From the NCBI RefSeq assembly GCF_900116515.1, contig NZ_FPBA01000030.1, positions 1-59,555 of the forward strand: a DNA stretch of 59,555 nucleotides. The letters are read 5' to 3'. Numbering within the stretch: the stretch's first letter is position 1; every line of letters begins with the position of its first letter. The position numbers and the translations under genes were made by a program. The DNA is from Geodermatophilus amargosae (lineage in GTDB: Bacteria > Actinomycetota > Actinomycetes > Mycobacteriales > Geodermatophilaceae). The notes beneath the pieces were generated by a model. It ran no database searches, had not been told where the DNA came from, and was given only the letters and a program-made list of their open reading frames with translations. Below are positions 8,990 through 17,513 of this stretch, in pieces.

Positions 8990-9574
8990 GACGGGGGCGA
9001 CCGCTGAATCCAGCGGAGGGACTCCTGAGGGTTGACCCGTCCGTCGGTCTGGCCGTATCGAGCCACCAGCAGGTCGAACCGCACCGCGGAGTCCATTCGA
9101 CTCGTCTGATCACCCCCGCCGACGAACGTTCGTGCGAACTCCGGCGCGTCAGCGATCTCGGGTCGGACGCGCTGGGGGGCGCGAACGTCACCGCCGTAGC
9201 GCTCCGCGGCCGTATCCGGACCCAACCTCGAGCATCCGGCTTCCTGCTCCGTCGTACCGCCTCGCCCTGCGAGGTCGGCCTGAACGAGCCGGGTCAAGCC
9301 CGGAGTGCTTCCTCTCGGTGGTCGATCGATGCGCCGTGCTGCCCTCGAACGGACGGACCGGCGGCGAGGGGCGGCGGGCGCATCGAGCAGGAGCCCGGCG
9401 AGGGTGTGCCGTGGGATCCCCGCAGGATGTCTCAGGAACAGAGGGGCGGCCCCGCCGTCCGCTCGACTGGAACGGCGGGGCCTGACCGCAACAGCCCCCG
9501 CGGAAGCCGTTGCGGCTGCTGGTGAGTCTCCGGACGCCTTCGGATCCGGGCGACTCGATGGGTGGTGGACGACG
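8990..9574. other. Non-coding stretch between the MBL remnant and the GAF-ANTAR gene
   Basis: No convincing coding frame is visible; open frames here change composition and show no recognisable motifs. It holds a perfect 10-base palindrome (CGAACGTTCG, 9123-9132) of unknown meaning and the terminator-like hairpin at 9448-9482. Confidence 0.4.
9448..9482 (-). terminator. Terminator-like hairpin downstream of the GAF-ANTAR gene
   Basis: Perfect 11-base stem: GGCCCCGCCGT at 9448-9458 pairs with ACGGCGGGGCC at 9472-9482, with a 13-base loop. It lies about 90 bases past the stop of the GAF-ANTAR gene. No strong T run follows, as is usual in GC-rich actinobacteria. Confidence 0.6.
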
Positions 9575-10324
9575 TCAGCTCGTCCCGGAGAACCAGCTCC
9601 CCGGGGGGAGTTCGCCGGTGTGCACCAGGTCGTCGGCGATCGCGTGCAGCTTGCGGTTGGCCTTCATCGACATCTGGGCCAGGACCTGGAACGCCTGGTC
9701 GGCGGTGAGCTTGTGGCGGTCCATCAGGATGCCTTTGGCCTGGTCGATGACCCCCCGGGTCTGCAGCGCGGCCTGCAGGTCGTCGGCCCTGTCCCGTGCG
9801 CTCAGGTAGGCGTGCAGGTTGCCGGCGGCGACCGCGGCGTAGGGCCCGAACCGGGTGGCCGCCGTCTGGCTGTCCTCGTCGAAGGCGTGCGGCCGGCGGG
9901 CGTAGACGTTCAGCGCGCCGGCGACCTGCTCGTCGTCGTCGATGGCCAGCGGCACCGACAGGGAGCTCAGGGCCCCGTGCTCGACGGCCTGGGGCGTGTA
10001 GTCCGGCCACCGGCTGTCGGTGCGCATGTCGGTGATCTCGGTCAGCTCGCCGGTGCGGGCCGCGTGCAGGCAGGGGCCGTGGCCGCGGTCGTACTGCGCC
10101 TCGTCCAGGTCGGTGGCCAGCTCGCCGGTGCTCGCGACCGTGGTCGGGTGGTCCTTGACCAGCAGCGTCACCGACGCCTCGGGGTTGCCGGGCAGCACGG
10201 TCTTGGCCAGGTCGGCGATGGTCTGCAGCAGGTCGTCCATCGACACCTGTCGCAGGGACAGCGAGCCGAGGCGTTCCAGCGCTCGGACGGCGGAAGCCGA
10301 TGCGGAGGGTTGGTCACTGGCCAC
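9575..10324 (-). CDS. GAF and ANTAR domain transcription antiterminator
   Basis: 249 residues from a GTG at 10324, chosen because GGAGG lies six bases upstream; the frame is open further but with no signal. An N-terminal helical stretch leads into a GAF domain (about 20-165; RGHGPCLHA, then ALSSLSVPL). The C-terminal ANTAR domain starts at about 180: ALQTRGVIDQAKGILMDRHK, then QAFQVLAQMSMKANRKLHAIA. ANTAR domains bind paired RNA hexaloop hairpins and prevent termination; the GAF domain probably senses a small ligand or redox state. No GAF-linked kinase is nearby, so the target RNA is unknown. A decayed ANTAR relative lies about 540 bases upstream. Confidence 0.88.
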   Translation of the reverse strand: MASDQPSASASAVRALERLGSLSLRQVSMDDLLQTIADLAKTVLPGNPEASVTLLVKDHPTTVASTGELATDLDEAQYDRGHGPCLHAARTGELTEITDMRTDSRWPDYTPQAVEHGALSSLSVPLAIDDDEQVAGALNVYARRPHAFDEDSQTAATRFGPYAAVAAGNLHAYLSARDRADDLQAALQTRGVIDQAKGILMDRHKLTADQAFQVLAQMSMKANRKLHAIADDLVHTGELPPGSWFSGTS

Positions 10325-10860
10325 GGCGGGCCTCCGGCCTGCTCTTACCGGGGACGGGTGACCTCGGCCGCGGACCTCGATCTGAGGGCCGTGCATGAGA
10401 CGCCGGCTGTGTGACGCGCCATCGACGCCGAGCGATCGAGCGTCACAGGCGACGCTACTCGTGTTGAGCGCCTGATGTGCGGCGATGTCCTGAGGCTCAC
10501 CGCTCGGGACCCGGCCCGCAGCGGCACGCGCCAACGCCACGGCAACGACTCAACTGGCCGCCGCGCAGGTCCCGGGAGCCGACGTACCAGAGTGCTCGCT
10601 TCGCCGCAGCGGGTGATCGAGCCGCCGGCCACCCTCGGGCTCGTCGGCCACGCCCCCATGCGGGGAAGCCGTCCAACCCCCGGTGCAGCACGCCCCTACG
10701 ACCGACCTCAGCGGGCGGACGCACCGCGCGATAAACGTGGGTGCAGGCCGCCTGTGAGCGGTGCGCCGACTGACGGCCACTCCGACGGTGCGTGGAGCCG
10801 AGCCACTGCGCCTCGGAGGAGCCGCCTCGTCCACCGCGGCAGGGTCCGGCAATCGCCCCC

Positions 10861-10975
10861 ATGCCGCTGAGCTCCAGCGCGATGTCGATCACCTTGCGAT
10901 TGGTTTCTCGTGAGGCGCGGACCAGGACCGCGCCTGGTCGGCAGTGACTCCGTGGCGTTCCGTGAGGATGCCCTG
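10861..10975 (-). pseudogene. Frameshifted remnant of an ANTAR-domain gene
   Basis: On the minus strand one frame reads QGILTERHGVTADQA, and the next frame continues VLVRASRETNRKVIDIALEL. Joined, these reproduce the ANTAR core (compare QAKGILMDRHKLTADQA and MKANRKLHAIA in the intact neighbour). The two halves are in different frames and a TGA directly precedes the first, so the gene cannot be translated as a unit. No upstream GAF region can be traced. It is probably a decayed paralogue of the gene at 9575-10324. Confidence 0.65.
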
Positions 10976-11308
10976 TCATCTGCCGTGGTCCTGAACCCGG
11001 CTCTCACCGCGGGCGGGTCGCCCGCCGGGGATCTCGGCAGCCACCAAGTCGCCCGGTGTGAAGGCCGTGGGGCGATCCGCCGATCCCGAGCACTGAGGTA
11101 CGTGCCACGCTGGTCCGCGGTACCCCGCCACGGCGCAGAGTCCAGAACGTGTCCTGGCGATCCTGACCGGCGCGCGAGCGAGGGGCCCACGAGCCTGTGC
11201 GGGCGAGGTCTTCAGCGGCTCGCGCCGGTCACCGCGCGTCTCCTCGAGGAGCGCGCCCCTCGATCACCTGCAGCAGCCGCCCGGCTGTGGCTTCAGCGGT
11301 GGAGCCTG

Positions 11309-11332
11309 GCGGCCCGCGCTGTTCTGGGCCGC
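11309..11332 (-). terminator. Hairpin after the SDR gene
   Basis: GCGGCCC (11309-11315) pairs with GGGCCGC (11326-11332) around a 10-base loop. It begins four bases past the SDR stop on the minus strand, a typical place for an intrinsic terminator. Confidence 0.5.
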
Positions 11333-11336
11333 AGAC

Positions 11337-12074
11337 CTACAGCGAGAGGCCACCGTCGACGGGCAGGACGACGCCGGTGATGTACGCGGCCTCGTCCGCG
11401 GCGAGGAACGCGACCGCCGCAGCCATCTCCCACGCCTCCGCGAAGCGGCCCATCGGGATGCCAGCGCTGATCTGGTCGAGCTTCTCGGCGGGAACGGACG
11501 AGATCATGCGGGTCTGGGCGTTCGGGGAGATCGCGTTCACCGTGATCCCGAAACGCGCCAGCTCCTTCGCCGCGGTCTTCGTGAAACCGATGATCCCGGC
11601 CTTGGCCATGGAGTAGTTGGACTGACCCGGGTTGCCATGGAGGCCGGTGTAGGAAGTGACGTTGATGATCCGGCCGGACCCCTGCCGGCGGAAATGGGGA
11701 ACCGCAGCACGCGTGAAGCGGAAGGTGCCTCCGGCGTGCACCGCCATGACGGACTCGTAGTCCTCGTCGGTCAGCTTCCACAGCATCCCGTCGCGGAGGA
11801 TGCCGGCGTTGTTGACCAGGACGTCGATGCGGCCGGTGTCGGAGATGACCTGTTCCATCACCTGGGCAACGTCGGCGGTCCGTGAGACGTCAGCGGCCAG
11901 GCCGACCGCGTTCATCTCCTTCGCGGCAACCGCGACCTCGTCGTTGTCGTAGTCCACCAGGAAGACCGTCGCGCCGGCCGCCCGGAAGTGCTGCCCGATC
12001 GCCCGGCCGACACCGCGGGCGCCCCCGGTGACCACGACGGTGCGTCCGGAGAAGTCGAAGGTCAGGTTCCCCAT
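11337..12074 (-). CDS. Short-chain dehydrogenase/reductase (FabG-like)
   Basis: 245 residues from ATG 12074, the normal length for a classical SDR. The cofactor loop is TGGARGVG; VNNAGIL follows the central strand; the catalytic Ser-Tyr-Lys is visible as NVTSYTG and SNYSMAKAG; the C-terminus ends TGVVLPVDGG as in FabG/BDH-type enzymes. It would oxidise or reduce a hydroxyl/keto group with NAD(P)(H). An Asp after the second strand (VDYDN) suggests NAD(H) preference, by family rule only. It stands alone on the minus strand 330 bases from the wax-ester synthase gene; a lipid-related substrate is possible but not shown. Confidence 0.85.
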   Translation of the reverse strand: MGNLTFDFSGRTVVVTGGARGVGRAIGQHFRAAGATVFLVDYDNDEVAVAAKEMNAVGLAADVSRTADVAQVMEQVISDTGRIDVLVNNAGILRDGMLWKLTDEDYESVMAVHAGGTFRFTRAAVPHFRRQGSGRIINVTSYTGLHGNPGQSNYSMAKAGIIGFTKTAAKELARFGITVNAISPNAQTRMISSVPAEKLDQISAGIPMGRFAEAWEMAAAVAFLAADEAAYITGVVLPVDGGLSL

Positions 12075-12404
12075 CAGGCCAGTCCCGCGATGGGGCAGGC
12101 GTGTGGGACCTCGCTGGACGACATGGCGCTCTCCCAGGCTCTGGCGTCAGTAGGTGTCTGAGCGCAGTCACTGCAGACGACCTCGGTGTGTCAAGGGTCG
12201 CATGTCATGTCGTTCATGGTGACCAGCCCCGAATCAGAGCAGGGGCTGAGCGGCGTGATCCGGCACCGCAGCGCCCCTCGGCGATGCAGGCCACGAAGTG
12301 GGCGCCGGCACTGCCGGACCGCTCCGGAGGCTCGGCCGTGAGACATGGGTGACGCCAGGGCGGGATGCGGTCCCTGATGCGGCTCCTCGCTGGTGTGATG
12401 CCCC
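12075..12404. other. Intergenic region between SDR and wax-ester synthase
   Basis: No gene recognised. It must contain the SDR promoter on the minus strand; no clear -35/-10 pair could be fixed. It also holds the hairpin at 12224-12248. Confidence 0.4.
12224..12248 (-). terminator. Possible terminator downstream of wax-ester synthase
   Basis: CAGCCCC (12224-12230) pairs with GGGGCTG (12242-12248) around an 11-base loop, about 155 bases past the wax-ester synthase stop on the minus strand. No T run. Confidence 0.35.
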
Positions 12405-13799
12405 TCACGGCTGCAGGGCGAGCGCTTGCTCGAGCTCGGCGACGGCCTCGCCGGTGTAGACGGCGAGCTTCTGGAGATGGGGGACGGTGTCGCGGCAGCC
12501 GGTGAACCCGAGGTGCACCTGGCCGGCGTAGCTGAACAGCGTGATGTTCAGGGCAAGACCGTTGCTCACGATGGAGGCCGGGTACATCGCTTCGACGCGG
12601 GCCCCTGCGAAGTAGAGCGGCTCGGGCGGACCGGGCACGTTCGAGACGACCACGTTGAAGAGGATCCGCTGCCCGCCGAGCCCGGTGACCGCGCTCAGCG
12701 TCTGCAGTCCGACGGGCGCCATGAGTGTCTGGCTGTAGGCCACGATGGTCTCCGGGGTCATCCCCACGAACTGGTTCTTGGCCTCGGTCGTGGATGCGTT
12801 GACCGCCCGTAGCCGCTCGATCGGGTCGGCGACGTCGGTTGCCATCGAAGCCAGCAGGGCGCCGACGGCGTTGCCGCCACCCGGGTCGTCCTCGGGACGG
12901 ATGTTCACCGGGACGAAGGCGACCAGAGGGGCATCCGGCAGCTCCCCCTGGTCGAGCAGGTATCTCCGGATGCCTCCGCCGCAGACGGCCAGGGCGATGT
13001 CGTTGAGCGTGGTCCCGCTGGCCTTGGCCAGCCGCTTGAGTTGCGCCAGCGGGTACTGCTGCGTCGCGAAGCGGCGGTTGCGGGTGATCCGCTGGTTGAA
13101 CGGGGTGTGCGGTGCCTGGAAGGTGCCGACCAGTGCGCCCCGGTTCCATGTGAGCCGGCTGAGCGCGCGGGTCAGCGGACCGAGCGCGCGGACACCCTGG
13201 CCGGCTGAGCGGAGCAAGCCGGTCGCGCTCGCCCACGAGGGAGCCACGTCGTCGGAGACGGCCGCGGTCTTGAGCGGGACGTTGTAGAACAGGCGCGACT
13301 GCGGGCTGTCCGGGTCTGTGGTGAAGGCGTGCTCGTGGGCCTTCGTGAGCGTGTAGCCGTCCACGAGGGAGTGGTGCACCTTGGCGAAGAGCGCGAAGCC
13401 GCCGTCCTCGAGTCCCTCGATGACGTGCAGCTCCCACAGGGGTTTGGACAGGTCGAGCGGGCTGGCGTGCAACCGGGCGACCAGGGTGCCGAGCTCGCGC
13501 TCGTCGCCGGGGGCAGGCACCGCGGTGCGGCGCACGTGGTAGTCGAAGTCGAAGTCCTCGTCCTCGACCCACGCGTGAAGCGGGTTGTGCTGGAACCAGG
13601 GCGTGGCGAGCTTGCGGTTCCACGGACTGGCGACCGACGGTGCGGCCCGGAGCCGCTCGAAGACGCCGCGCAGATACTCGGGCGACGCCTCCTCGGGCGG
13701 CTGCAAGCGCATCAGGGTGCCGACGTGCTGAGGCGCCTCCCGCGTCTCGGCATAGAGGAATGCCGCGTCCGCCGGGCTCAGAGGTCGTGGGCGTGACAT
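12405..13799 (-). CDS. Wax ester synthase / acyl-CoA:diacylglycerol acyltransferase (WS/DGAT)
   Basis: 464 residues from ATG 13799, chosen because AAGGAG lies just upstream and MSRPRPLSPADAAFLYAET is the family N-terminus; an in-frame ATG at 13964 would add 55 unlikely residues. The acyltransferase catalytic motif HHxxxDG is present as HHSLVDG at about 137-143. Further family blocks are FNVVVSNVPGPPEPLYFAGA and the C-terminal GLALNITLFSYAGQVHLGF. The enzyme esterifies long-chain fatty acyl-CoA to diacylglycerol or fatty alcohol for storage lipid at the membrane. It is monocistronic here. Substrate preference cannot be read. Confidence 0.9.
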   Translation of the reverse strand: MSRPRPLSPADAAFLYAETREAPQHVGTLMRLQPPEEASPEYLRGVFERLRAAPSVASPWNRKLATPWFQHNPLHAWVEDEDFDFDYHVRRTAVPAPGDERELGTLVARLHASPLDLSKPLWELHVIEGLEDGGFALFAKVHHSLVDGYTLTKAHEHAFTTDPDSPQSRLFYNVPLKTAAVSDDVAPSWASATGLLRSAGQGVRALGPLTRALSRLTWNRGALVGTFQAPHTPFNQRITRNRRFATQQYPLAQLKRLAKASGTTLNDIALAVCGGGIRRYLLDQGELPDAPLVAFVPVNIRPEDDPGGGNAVGALLASMATDVADPIERLRAVNASTTEAKNQFVGMTPETIVAYSQTLMAPVGLQTLSAVTGLGGQRILFNVVVSNVPGPPEPLYFAGARVEAMYPASIVSNGLALNITLFSYAGQVHLGFTGCRDTVPHLQKLAVYTGEAVAELEQALALQP

Positions 13800-14017
13800 G
13801 GGGGCTCCTTCCGCCCGCGCGAGCGGCAGGCTCTGTCTCCATGATGGGGCGAAAGACGTGCGCACGACGCCCGGGTGCAGCGCATCGGCGGTGACGACGC
13901 GCTGCAGGCCAACTGCGGGCACGGTCCGGTCAGCCATCCGTCCGCGGCGGTCCTCCTGCGCCATCGTGATGCCCTTCAGCCGGATGTGCGGACGAGGCGT
14001 CCCCGGCTTCCCGGACC

Positions 14018-14049
14018 CGTCGCCCGAGGGGTCGACACCTCGGGCGACG
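14018..14049 (-). terminator. Strong hairpin terminator after the oxidoreductase/DUF4389 operon
   Basis: A perfect 12-base stem (CGTCGCCCGAGG, 14018-14029, with CCTCGGGCGACG, 14038-14049) and an 8-base loop, starting 17 bases past the DUF4389 stop on the minus strand. Confidence 0.65.
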
Positions 14050-14066
14050 AGCGATCCCCGCGGCAG

Positions 14067-14831
14067 TCAGCGTGCGTGGGCGGCCGAGGTTGGCGGCGAC
14101 GCGGTCGGCATCCCGGTCGGCGGCGGTCCGATGGGCTCGGCGGGGACCGTGCCGGGGTCGGTGCCGCCGGTGTCGAGCCGGAAGGGGGGGTATCGGTCGG
14201 TCATCAGCGCCGCGTAGGGGCCGACTCGTAGCGCCCAGCGGTCCATGCCCATGACGAAGTCGTAGAGCGGCTTCGGGTAGCGGCCGGTGAACAGCAGCAT
14301 GATGGCGGCGATGAGGACGAGCAGGCCGACCAGGGAGATGCCGGCGTTCGCGGCGCTGTCCCAGGCGTCGTTCGTGTCGCCGCCGCGGGTGCCCAGCCAC
14401 AGGCCGCCGCCGACGAACACGGCCAGCACCAGGTAGTGGGGAATGGCCAGCAGCCACTTGACGAAGATCAGTCCCCGGGAGAGCCGCTCGGGGTAGTGCA
14501 CGTCCAGGTGCGCCGGGTAGTCCGGCACGTCGGCGAGGGTGAACGGCGGATAGCGGTCGGTACCCAGGGCCCAGTAGCCGTAGTAGTGCACGCGCCAGGA
14601 CCAGCGCATGACCCCGACGTTGAAGTCGAACAGCGACCGTGGATAACGCCCGGTGAACAGGATCGCGAAGAAAGCGATCACCGTGACCACGGCGAACGCC
14701 ACCCACAGCAAGAACAGCACGACGACGTGCGGGATCAGCAGCAGCCACTTGACCAGCCACAGCCAGCGGGACAGCGACGGGTCCAGTGCCGCGTCGACGC
14801 GGACCGGATAGGGGGTTCGGGGCTCGGTCAT
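14067..14831 (-). CDS. DUF4389 membrane protein
   Basis: 254 residues from ATG 14831, with GGGAG six bases upstream; the long upstream extension of this frame is a shadow of the oxidoreductase gene. The protein has two similar halves, each with a [20 protein letters not shown] or [17 protein letters not shown] helix, an LFTGRYP motif, a Phe/Trp-rich MRW/MDRW segment and a TDRYPPF(T/R)L tail. This duplicated arrangement is characteristic of DUF4389 proteins, whose function is unknown. Its start overlaps the oxidoreductase stop by four bases (ATGA), so the two are coupled. The C-terminal 40 residues are Pro/Thr/Ala-rich. Confidence 0.85.
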   Translation of the reverse strand: MTEPRTPYPVRVDAALDPSLSRWLWLVKWLLLIPHVVVLFLLWVAFAVVTVIAFFAILFTGRYPRSLFDFNVGVMRWSWRVHYYGYWALGTDRYPPFTLADVPDYPAHLDVHYPERLSRGLIFVKWLLAIPHYLVLAVFVGGGLWLGTRGGDTNDAWDSAANAGISLVGLLVLIAAIMLLFTGRYPKPLYDFVMGMDRWALRVGPYAALMTDRYPPFRLDTGGTDPGTVPAEPIGPPPTGMPTASPPTSAAHAR

Positions 14832-15907
14832 GGCGTGCTCCCTGGAGGCGTTGTCTGCATGCCGCTGGAGGAGACGGAGACGACGAGCTTGCCTCGGGCC
14901 CTGCCGTCCAGCAGGTGGCGGATGGCGGCGGCCGCTTCCTCGAGCGGATAGGTCCGGTCGATGACCGGGATGACCTGGCCGGACTCGACGAGCCCGGTCA
15001 GGACGACCAGGTCGGCGGCGTTCTCCGAGCTGGCGAGCGGAGTCAGGTGCTGGCGGACGAAGGGCGACAGCAGCAGGGCGCGGATGGTCCGGTCGAACCC
15101 GCCGAGCCAGCGGCCACCGGTCTCCGAGCCGACGATGATGAGCGTGCCCCGGCGGGTGAGCGTGCGCCGCAGCTGTCTCAGGGAGCGGTGCCCGCCGGTG
15201 TCGAGGACGACGTCGAAGCGCCGGCCGTCGGCGACGTCTCCGGCGGTGTAGTCGATGACGTGGTCGGCGCCGAGCGAGCGGACCAGATCCACCTTGCTGG
15301 TGCTGCACACGCCGGTGACCTCCGCGCCGAACGCCTTCGCGATCTGCACGGCGAACGTGCCGACGCCACCGGAGGCGCCGATGACCAGCACCGCCTGCCC
15401 CGGCTGCACCCGGCCTCGGTCCCGGAGACCCTGCAGGGCGGTGACGGCGGAGATGGGGGCGGCGGCCGCCTGCTCGTAGGTCAGGTTGGCCGGCCTCGCG
15501 GCCAATCGGTCGACTGCGACGGTCACGTACTCGGCGAAGGAGCCGTTGCACGTGCCGTACACCTGGTCACCCGGAGCGAAGCCCGTCGTGCCGGGGCCGA
15601 CGGCCTCGACGGTTCCGGCCAGGCTCCGGCCGGGGTTGGAGTACTTCGGCCGGCGCAGCCCGAAGCCGGCGAGCCGGATGGGATAGGGCAGGCCGGCCAT
15701 GAGGTGCCAGGTTCCCCGGTCGACGCTGGCCGCGTGCACCCGCACGAGGACCTCGTCGTCGCCGACGGTAGGACGGTCCATCCGTTCGACCCGGAGGAGG
15801 CCCTCGGGTGCCGGGCCGTAGCGGTCCTGCACGACCGCCGTCATGGTCCTCGGGCCTCCGGCACCGCTGGGCGGGCCTCGGAGCGCGTGGAACTGGGTGG
15901 TGGCCAT
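14828..15907 (-). CDS. MDR-family NAD(P)-dependent quinone oxidoreductase-like alcohol dehydrogenase
   Basis: 359 residues from ATG 15907, with AGAGAGGT five bases upstream. The GroES-like N-terminal domain (about 25-145) contains [19 protein letters not shown] and GTVEAVGPG. The Rossmann domain carries [20 protein letters not shown], the usual zinc-independent MDR cofactor loop. The catalytic-zinc Cys/His set is not apparent, so it belongs with the zinc-free quinone/enone reductases. It is the middle gene of a minus-strand operon controlled by the divergent TetR gene (operator at 16354-16368), which suggests a role in handling a toxic carbonyl or quinone; that role is inference. Confidence 0.85.
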   Translation of the reverse strand: MATTQFHALRGPPSGAGGPRTMTAVVQDRYGPAPEGLLRVERMDRPTVGDDEVLVRVHAASVDRGTWHLMAGLPYPIRLAGFGLRRPKYSNPGRSLAGTVEAVGPGTTGFAPGDQVYGTCNGSFAEYVTVAVDRLAARPANLTYEQAAAAPISAVTALQGLRDRGRVQPGQAVLVIGASGGVGTFAVQIAKAFGAEVTGVCSTSKVDLVRSLGADHVIDYTAGDVADGRRFDVVLDTGGHRSLRQLRRTLTRRGTLIIVGSETGGRWLGGFDRTIRALLLSPFVRQHLTPLASSENAADLVVLTGLVESGQVIPVIDRTYPLEEAAAAIRHLLDGRARGKLVVSVSSSGMQTTPPGSTP

Positions 15908-15937
15908 GGGGACCTCTCTCGTCGTCGACGGGGGTGT

Positions 15938-16288
15938 TCAGGACGTGCGGCGCTGGAGGACGAAGTCGCTCTGGCGGTGCCGGCCGTAGTGCCGGCAGGT
16001 GGCCACCCGCAGCACCGGATCGCCGCGCCGCCCCAGGACGGCGGGCAGCAGCAGGATCGGGACGAGCAGGATGGCGTACGTCCAGGCGGTGGTGAACCAC
16101 GTCCAGGTGAGGCTCGTCCCGCCGGCGACGACGGCCGGCAGCACCACGTCCGCCGGTTCGCGCAGGATGTCGGGCCAGTCGAACGTCGCGGACAGGGCGG
16201 TGGCCGCCCCGCCGAACGCCAGTGCGCCCGTCACCAGTAGCGCGCCCGTCGTACGGCGCGGGATGCGGTCCACGGATGTGGTCGTCAT
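15938..16288 (-). CDS. Small membrane protein, probably C-terminally truncated
   Basis: 116 residues from ATG 16288, with GGGAG just upstream. Two or three hydrophobic segments (about 16-36, 46-62 and 66-86) surround ATFDWPDILREPADVVLP. This resembles the N-terminal half of actinobacterial DUF4386-like membrane proteins, which are about twice as long. After VLRVATC the sequence becomes basic and hydrophilic (RHYGRHRQSDFVLQRRTS) and stops, where relatives continue with more helices. It is probably a deletion product that still sits first in the TetR-controlled operon, 30 bases before the oxidoreductase gene. The family match is from memory and moderate. Confidence 0.55.
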   Translation of the reverse strand: MTTTSVDRIPRRTTGALLVTGALAFGGAATALSATFDWPDILREPADVVLPAVVAGGTSLTWTWFTTAWTYAILLVPILLLPAVLGRRGDPVLRVATCRHYGRHRQSDFVLQRRTS

Positions 16289-16297
16289 GACACTCCC

Positions 16298-16361
16298 TGA
16301 ACGACGTACGAACTGAACGACGTACGAACTGAACGACGTACGAACTAAACGGCGTACAACA
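16298..16361. repeat. 16-base tandem repeat (three perfect units plus a degenerate fourth)
   Basis: TGAACGACGTACGAAC occurs exactly at 16298-16313, 16314-16329 and 16330-16345. A fourth, degenerate unit (TAAACGGCGTACAACA) runs 16346-16361 into the TetR operator. Each unit holds a CGTACG core. It lies between the divergent membrane-protein and tetR genes, ten bases from the ATG at 16288. Confidence 0.9.
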
Positions 16362-16368
16362 TTTGTAC
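16354..16368. promoter_or_regulatory. Probable TetR operator at its own promoter
   Basis: A perfect inverted repeat, GTACAA-CAT-TTGTAC. It overlaps a candidate tetR promoter (TTGTAC at 16363-16368, 18-base spacer, TACCGT at 16387-16392) and lies 66 bases from the divergent operon start, so one dimer could repress both directions. A near copy exists at 17336-17350. Confidence 0.6.
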
Positions 16369-16426
16369 GATGTACAGCAAGGGTTCTACCGTGTAGGCAC
16401 CGGCGTCAAGGGGGTAGGTCGAGCCG

Positions 16427-17209
16427 ATGTCCGTCCCAGGCATGCGACGCCGTCGCGGGCCACGTCGGGCCCTTACCGACGACGAGATCCTCGATGCGGC
16501 ACTGGATCTGCTCGACGAGGGCGGGCCCGACGCGGCGTCCGTCCGGGGCATCGCCGCTCGGGTCGGCGTGGCACCGAACGCGGTCTACACCTACTTCCCG
16601 GACAAGGCCGCCGTGATCAAGGGCCTCGCCGAGCGGCTGCTCGGCGGGGTCGACCACGACGTGTTCGCCGACCGGGAACGGCCCTGGCGGGAACGCGTGG
16701 AGGCCCTGGCCCTGGAACTCCGCGCCCATCTGTCGGCCCATCCCGGCGCGGTGCCGCTGATGATCGGCGGCCCGATGGACGGGCCCCACGCACTGGCGCT
16801 CAACGAACGGCTCCTGCAGCTGCTGGTCGACGCCGGACTCGATGCCACCGAGGCCGCACAGGCCTCCTACCTGCTCATCGTCTACGTGTTCGGCTCGATC
16901 GCGCTGGAGGTCGCCGACGTGCATCGGGCCGGTCCGCTGCCGTCGGAGCCCGAGAGGGTCGCCACCCGACTGGTGGCCTTCTCGGCGATCCCGACCGGTG
17001 GCTTCCCCCGCAGCGCGGAGGCAGCCGCCACCATGGCGGGCTACGTCTCCACCGAGCAGTACCTGTGGGGGCTGCGCCGCATCCTCGACGGGATCGCCGC
17101 ACGCGTCGCCACGGCAGGCGACGTCACGGAACGCGCGGCCGGCCCGGATGGTCTCCAGCCGGCCGAGCTGTGGGGTCAGCCCGGGCCGCCGGGAGCGCAC
17201 CCCGCCTGA
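16427..17209 (+). CDS. TetR-family transcriptional repressor
   Basis: 260 residues from ATG 16427 (a second ATG at 16442 is possible). The N-terminal helix-turn-helix occupies about 15-65: LTDDEILDAALDLLDEGG, then VRGIAARVGVAPNAVYTYFP with the family's terminal DKAAVIKG. The rest is a helical ligand-binding domain of the TetR_C type, without an obvious known ligand signature. It is divergent from the membrane-protein/oxidoreductase/DUF4389 operon and upstream of an ABC exporter, the usual layout of a drug- or metabolite-responsive repressor. The matching palindromes at 16354 and 17336 are its likely operators. Confidence 0.87.
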   Translation: MSVPGMRRRRGPRRALTDDEILDAALDLLDEGGPDAASVRGIAARVGVAPNAVYTYFPDKAAVIKGLAERLLGGVDHDVFADRERPWRERVEALALELRAHLSAHPGAVPLMIGGPMDGPHALALNERLLQLLVDAGLDATEAAQASYLLIVYVFGSIALEVADVHRAGPLPSEPERVATRLVAFSAIPTGGFPRSAEAAATMAGYVSTEQYLWGLRRILDGIAARVATAGDVTERAAGPDGLQPAELWGQPGPPGAHPA

Positions 17210-17210
17210 C

Positions 17211-17231
17211 CGGTTCCCGGTGGCGGAACCG
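17211..17231 (+). terminator. Hairpin after tetR
   Basis: CGGTTCC (17211-17217) and GGAACCG (17225-17231) form a perfect 7-base stem with a 7-base loop, starting two bases after the tetR stop. Confidence 0.45.
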
Positions 17232-17513
17232 CCGACCGGGCGGCGACGCAACCCGATGGGAGGCGGGCCGGCTGTTGGCCAGCCGACCGCCCCCTGACGC
17301 GTGCCCCGTCCTGGGTGAACCGTACGTTGCACGCCGTACAAAGCCTGTACGACGTCCAGGGAATGGCCTCACGACCCATCCGGTGCCCGAGTTCGCCCAC
17401 GCTGGCCTGAGTGCGCTCCCACTTCTGCAACCGCGATGCCTGACGTCGACCTCCGGTCGAGCCGGCACCGCAGCCATGCAGCCACGTTCACCGCACAGCC
17501 ACGGAGTGCGCTC
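17232..17513. other. Intergenic region between tetR and the ABC transporter genes
   Basis: No gene is recognised. It contains the second TetR-type palindrome (17336-17350) and presumably the ABC transporter promoter; a TTGCAC at 17327-17332 could be its -35, but no matching -10 is clear. Confidence 0.4.
17336..17350. promoter_or_regulatory. Second TetR-type operator, upstream of the ABC transporter
   Basis: GTACAA-AGC-CTGTAC is five-sixths symmetric. It shares the flanks GCC/GGC and GAYGTMCAG with the site at 16354-16368. It lies about 165 bases before the ATPase ATG. The likeness suggests that the same repressor also controls the exporter. Confidence 0.55.

Larger units (their letters stand above)
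10325..11336. other. One-kilobase stretch without an intact gene
   Basis: Between the GAF-ANTAR gene and the SDR gene no frame shows sustained coding character. The only recognisable content is the broken ANTAR remnant (10861-10975) and the hairpin next to the SDR stop. The rest may be older gene debris. Confidence 0.45.

Noticed and set aside
9123..9132. CGAACGTTCG as a possible SOS (LexA) box
   Set aside because: Actinobacterial LexA sites need GAAC-N4-GTTC spacing; this palindrome has no spacer and no damage-response gene follows.
9305..10414. Long plus-strand open frame opposite the GAF-ANTAR gene
   Set aside because: It mirrors the real minus-strand gene; composition is Gly/Val/Asp repetitive and no family motif is visible.
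16298..16361. The tandem repeats as a CRISPR array
   Set aside because: Units are 16 bases, contiguous, with no spacers and no cas genes.
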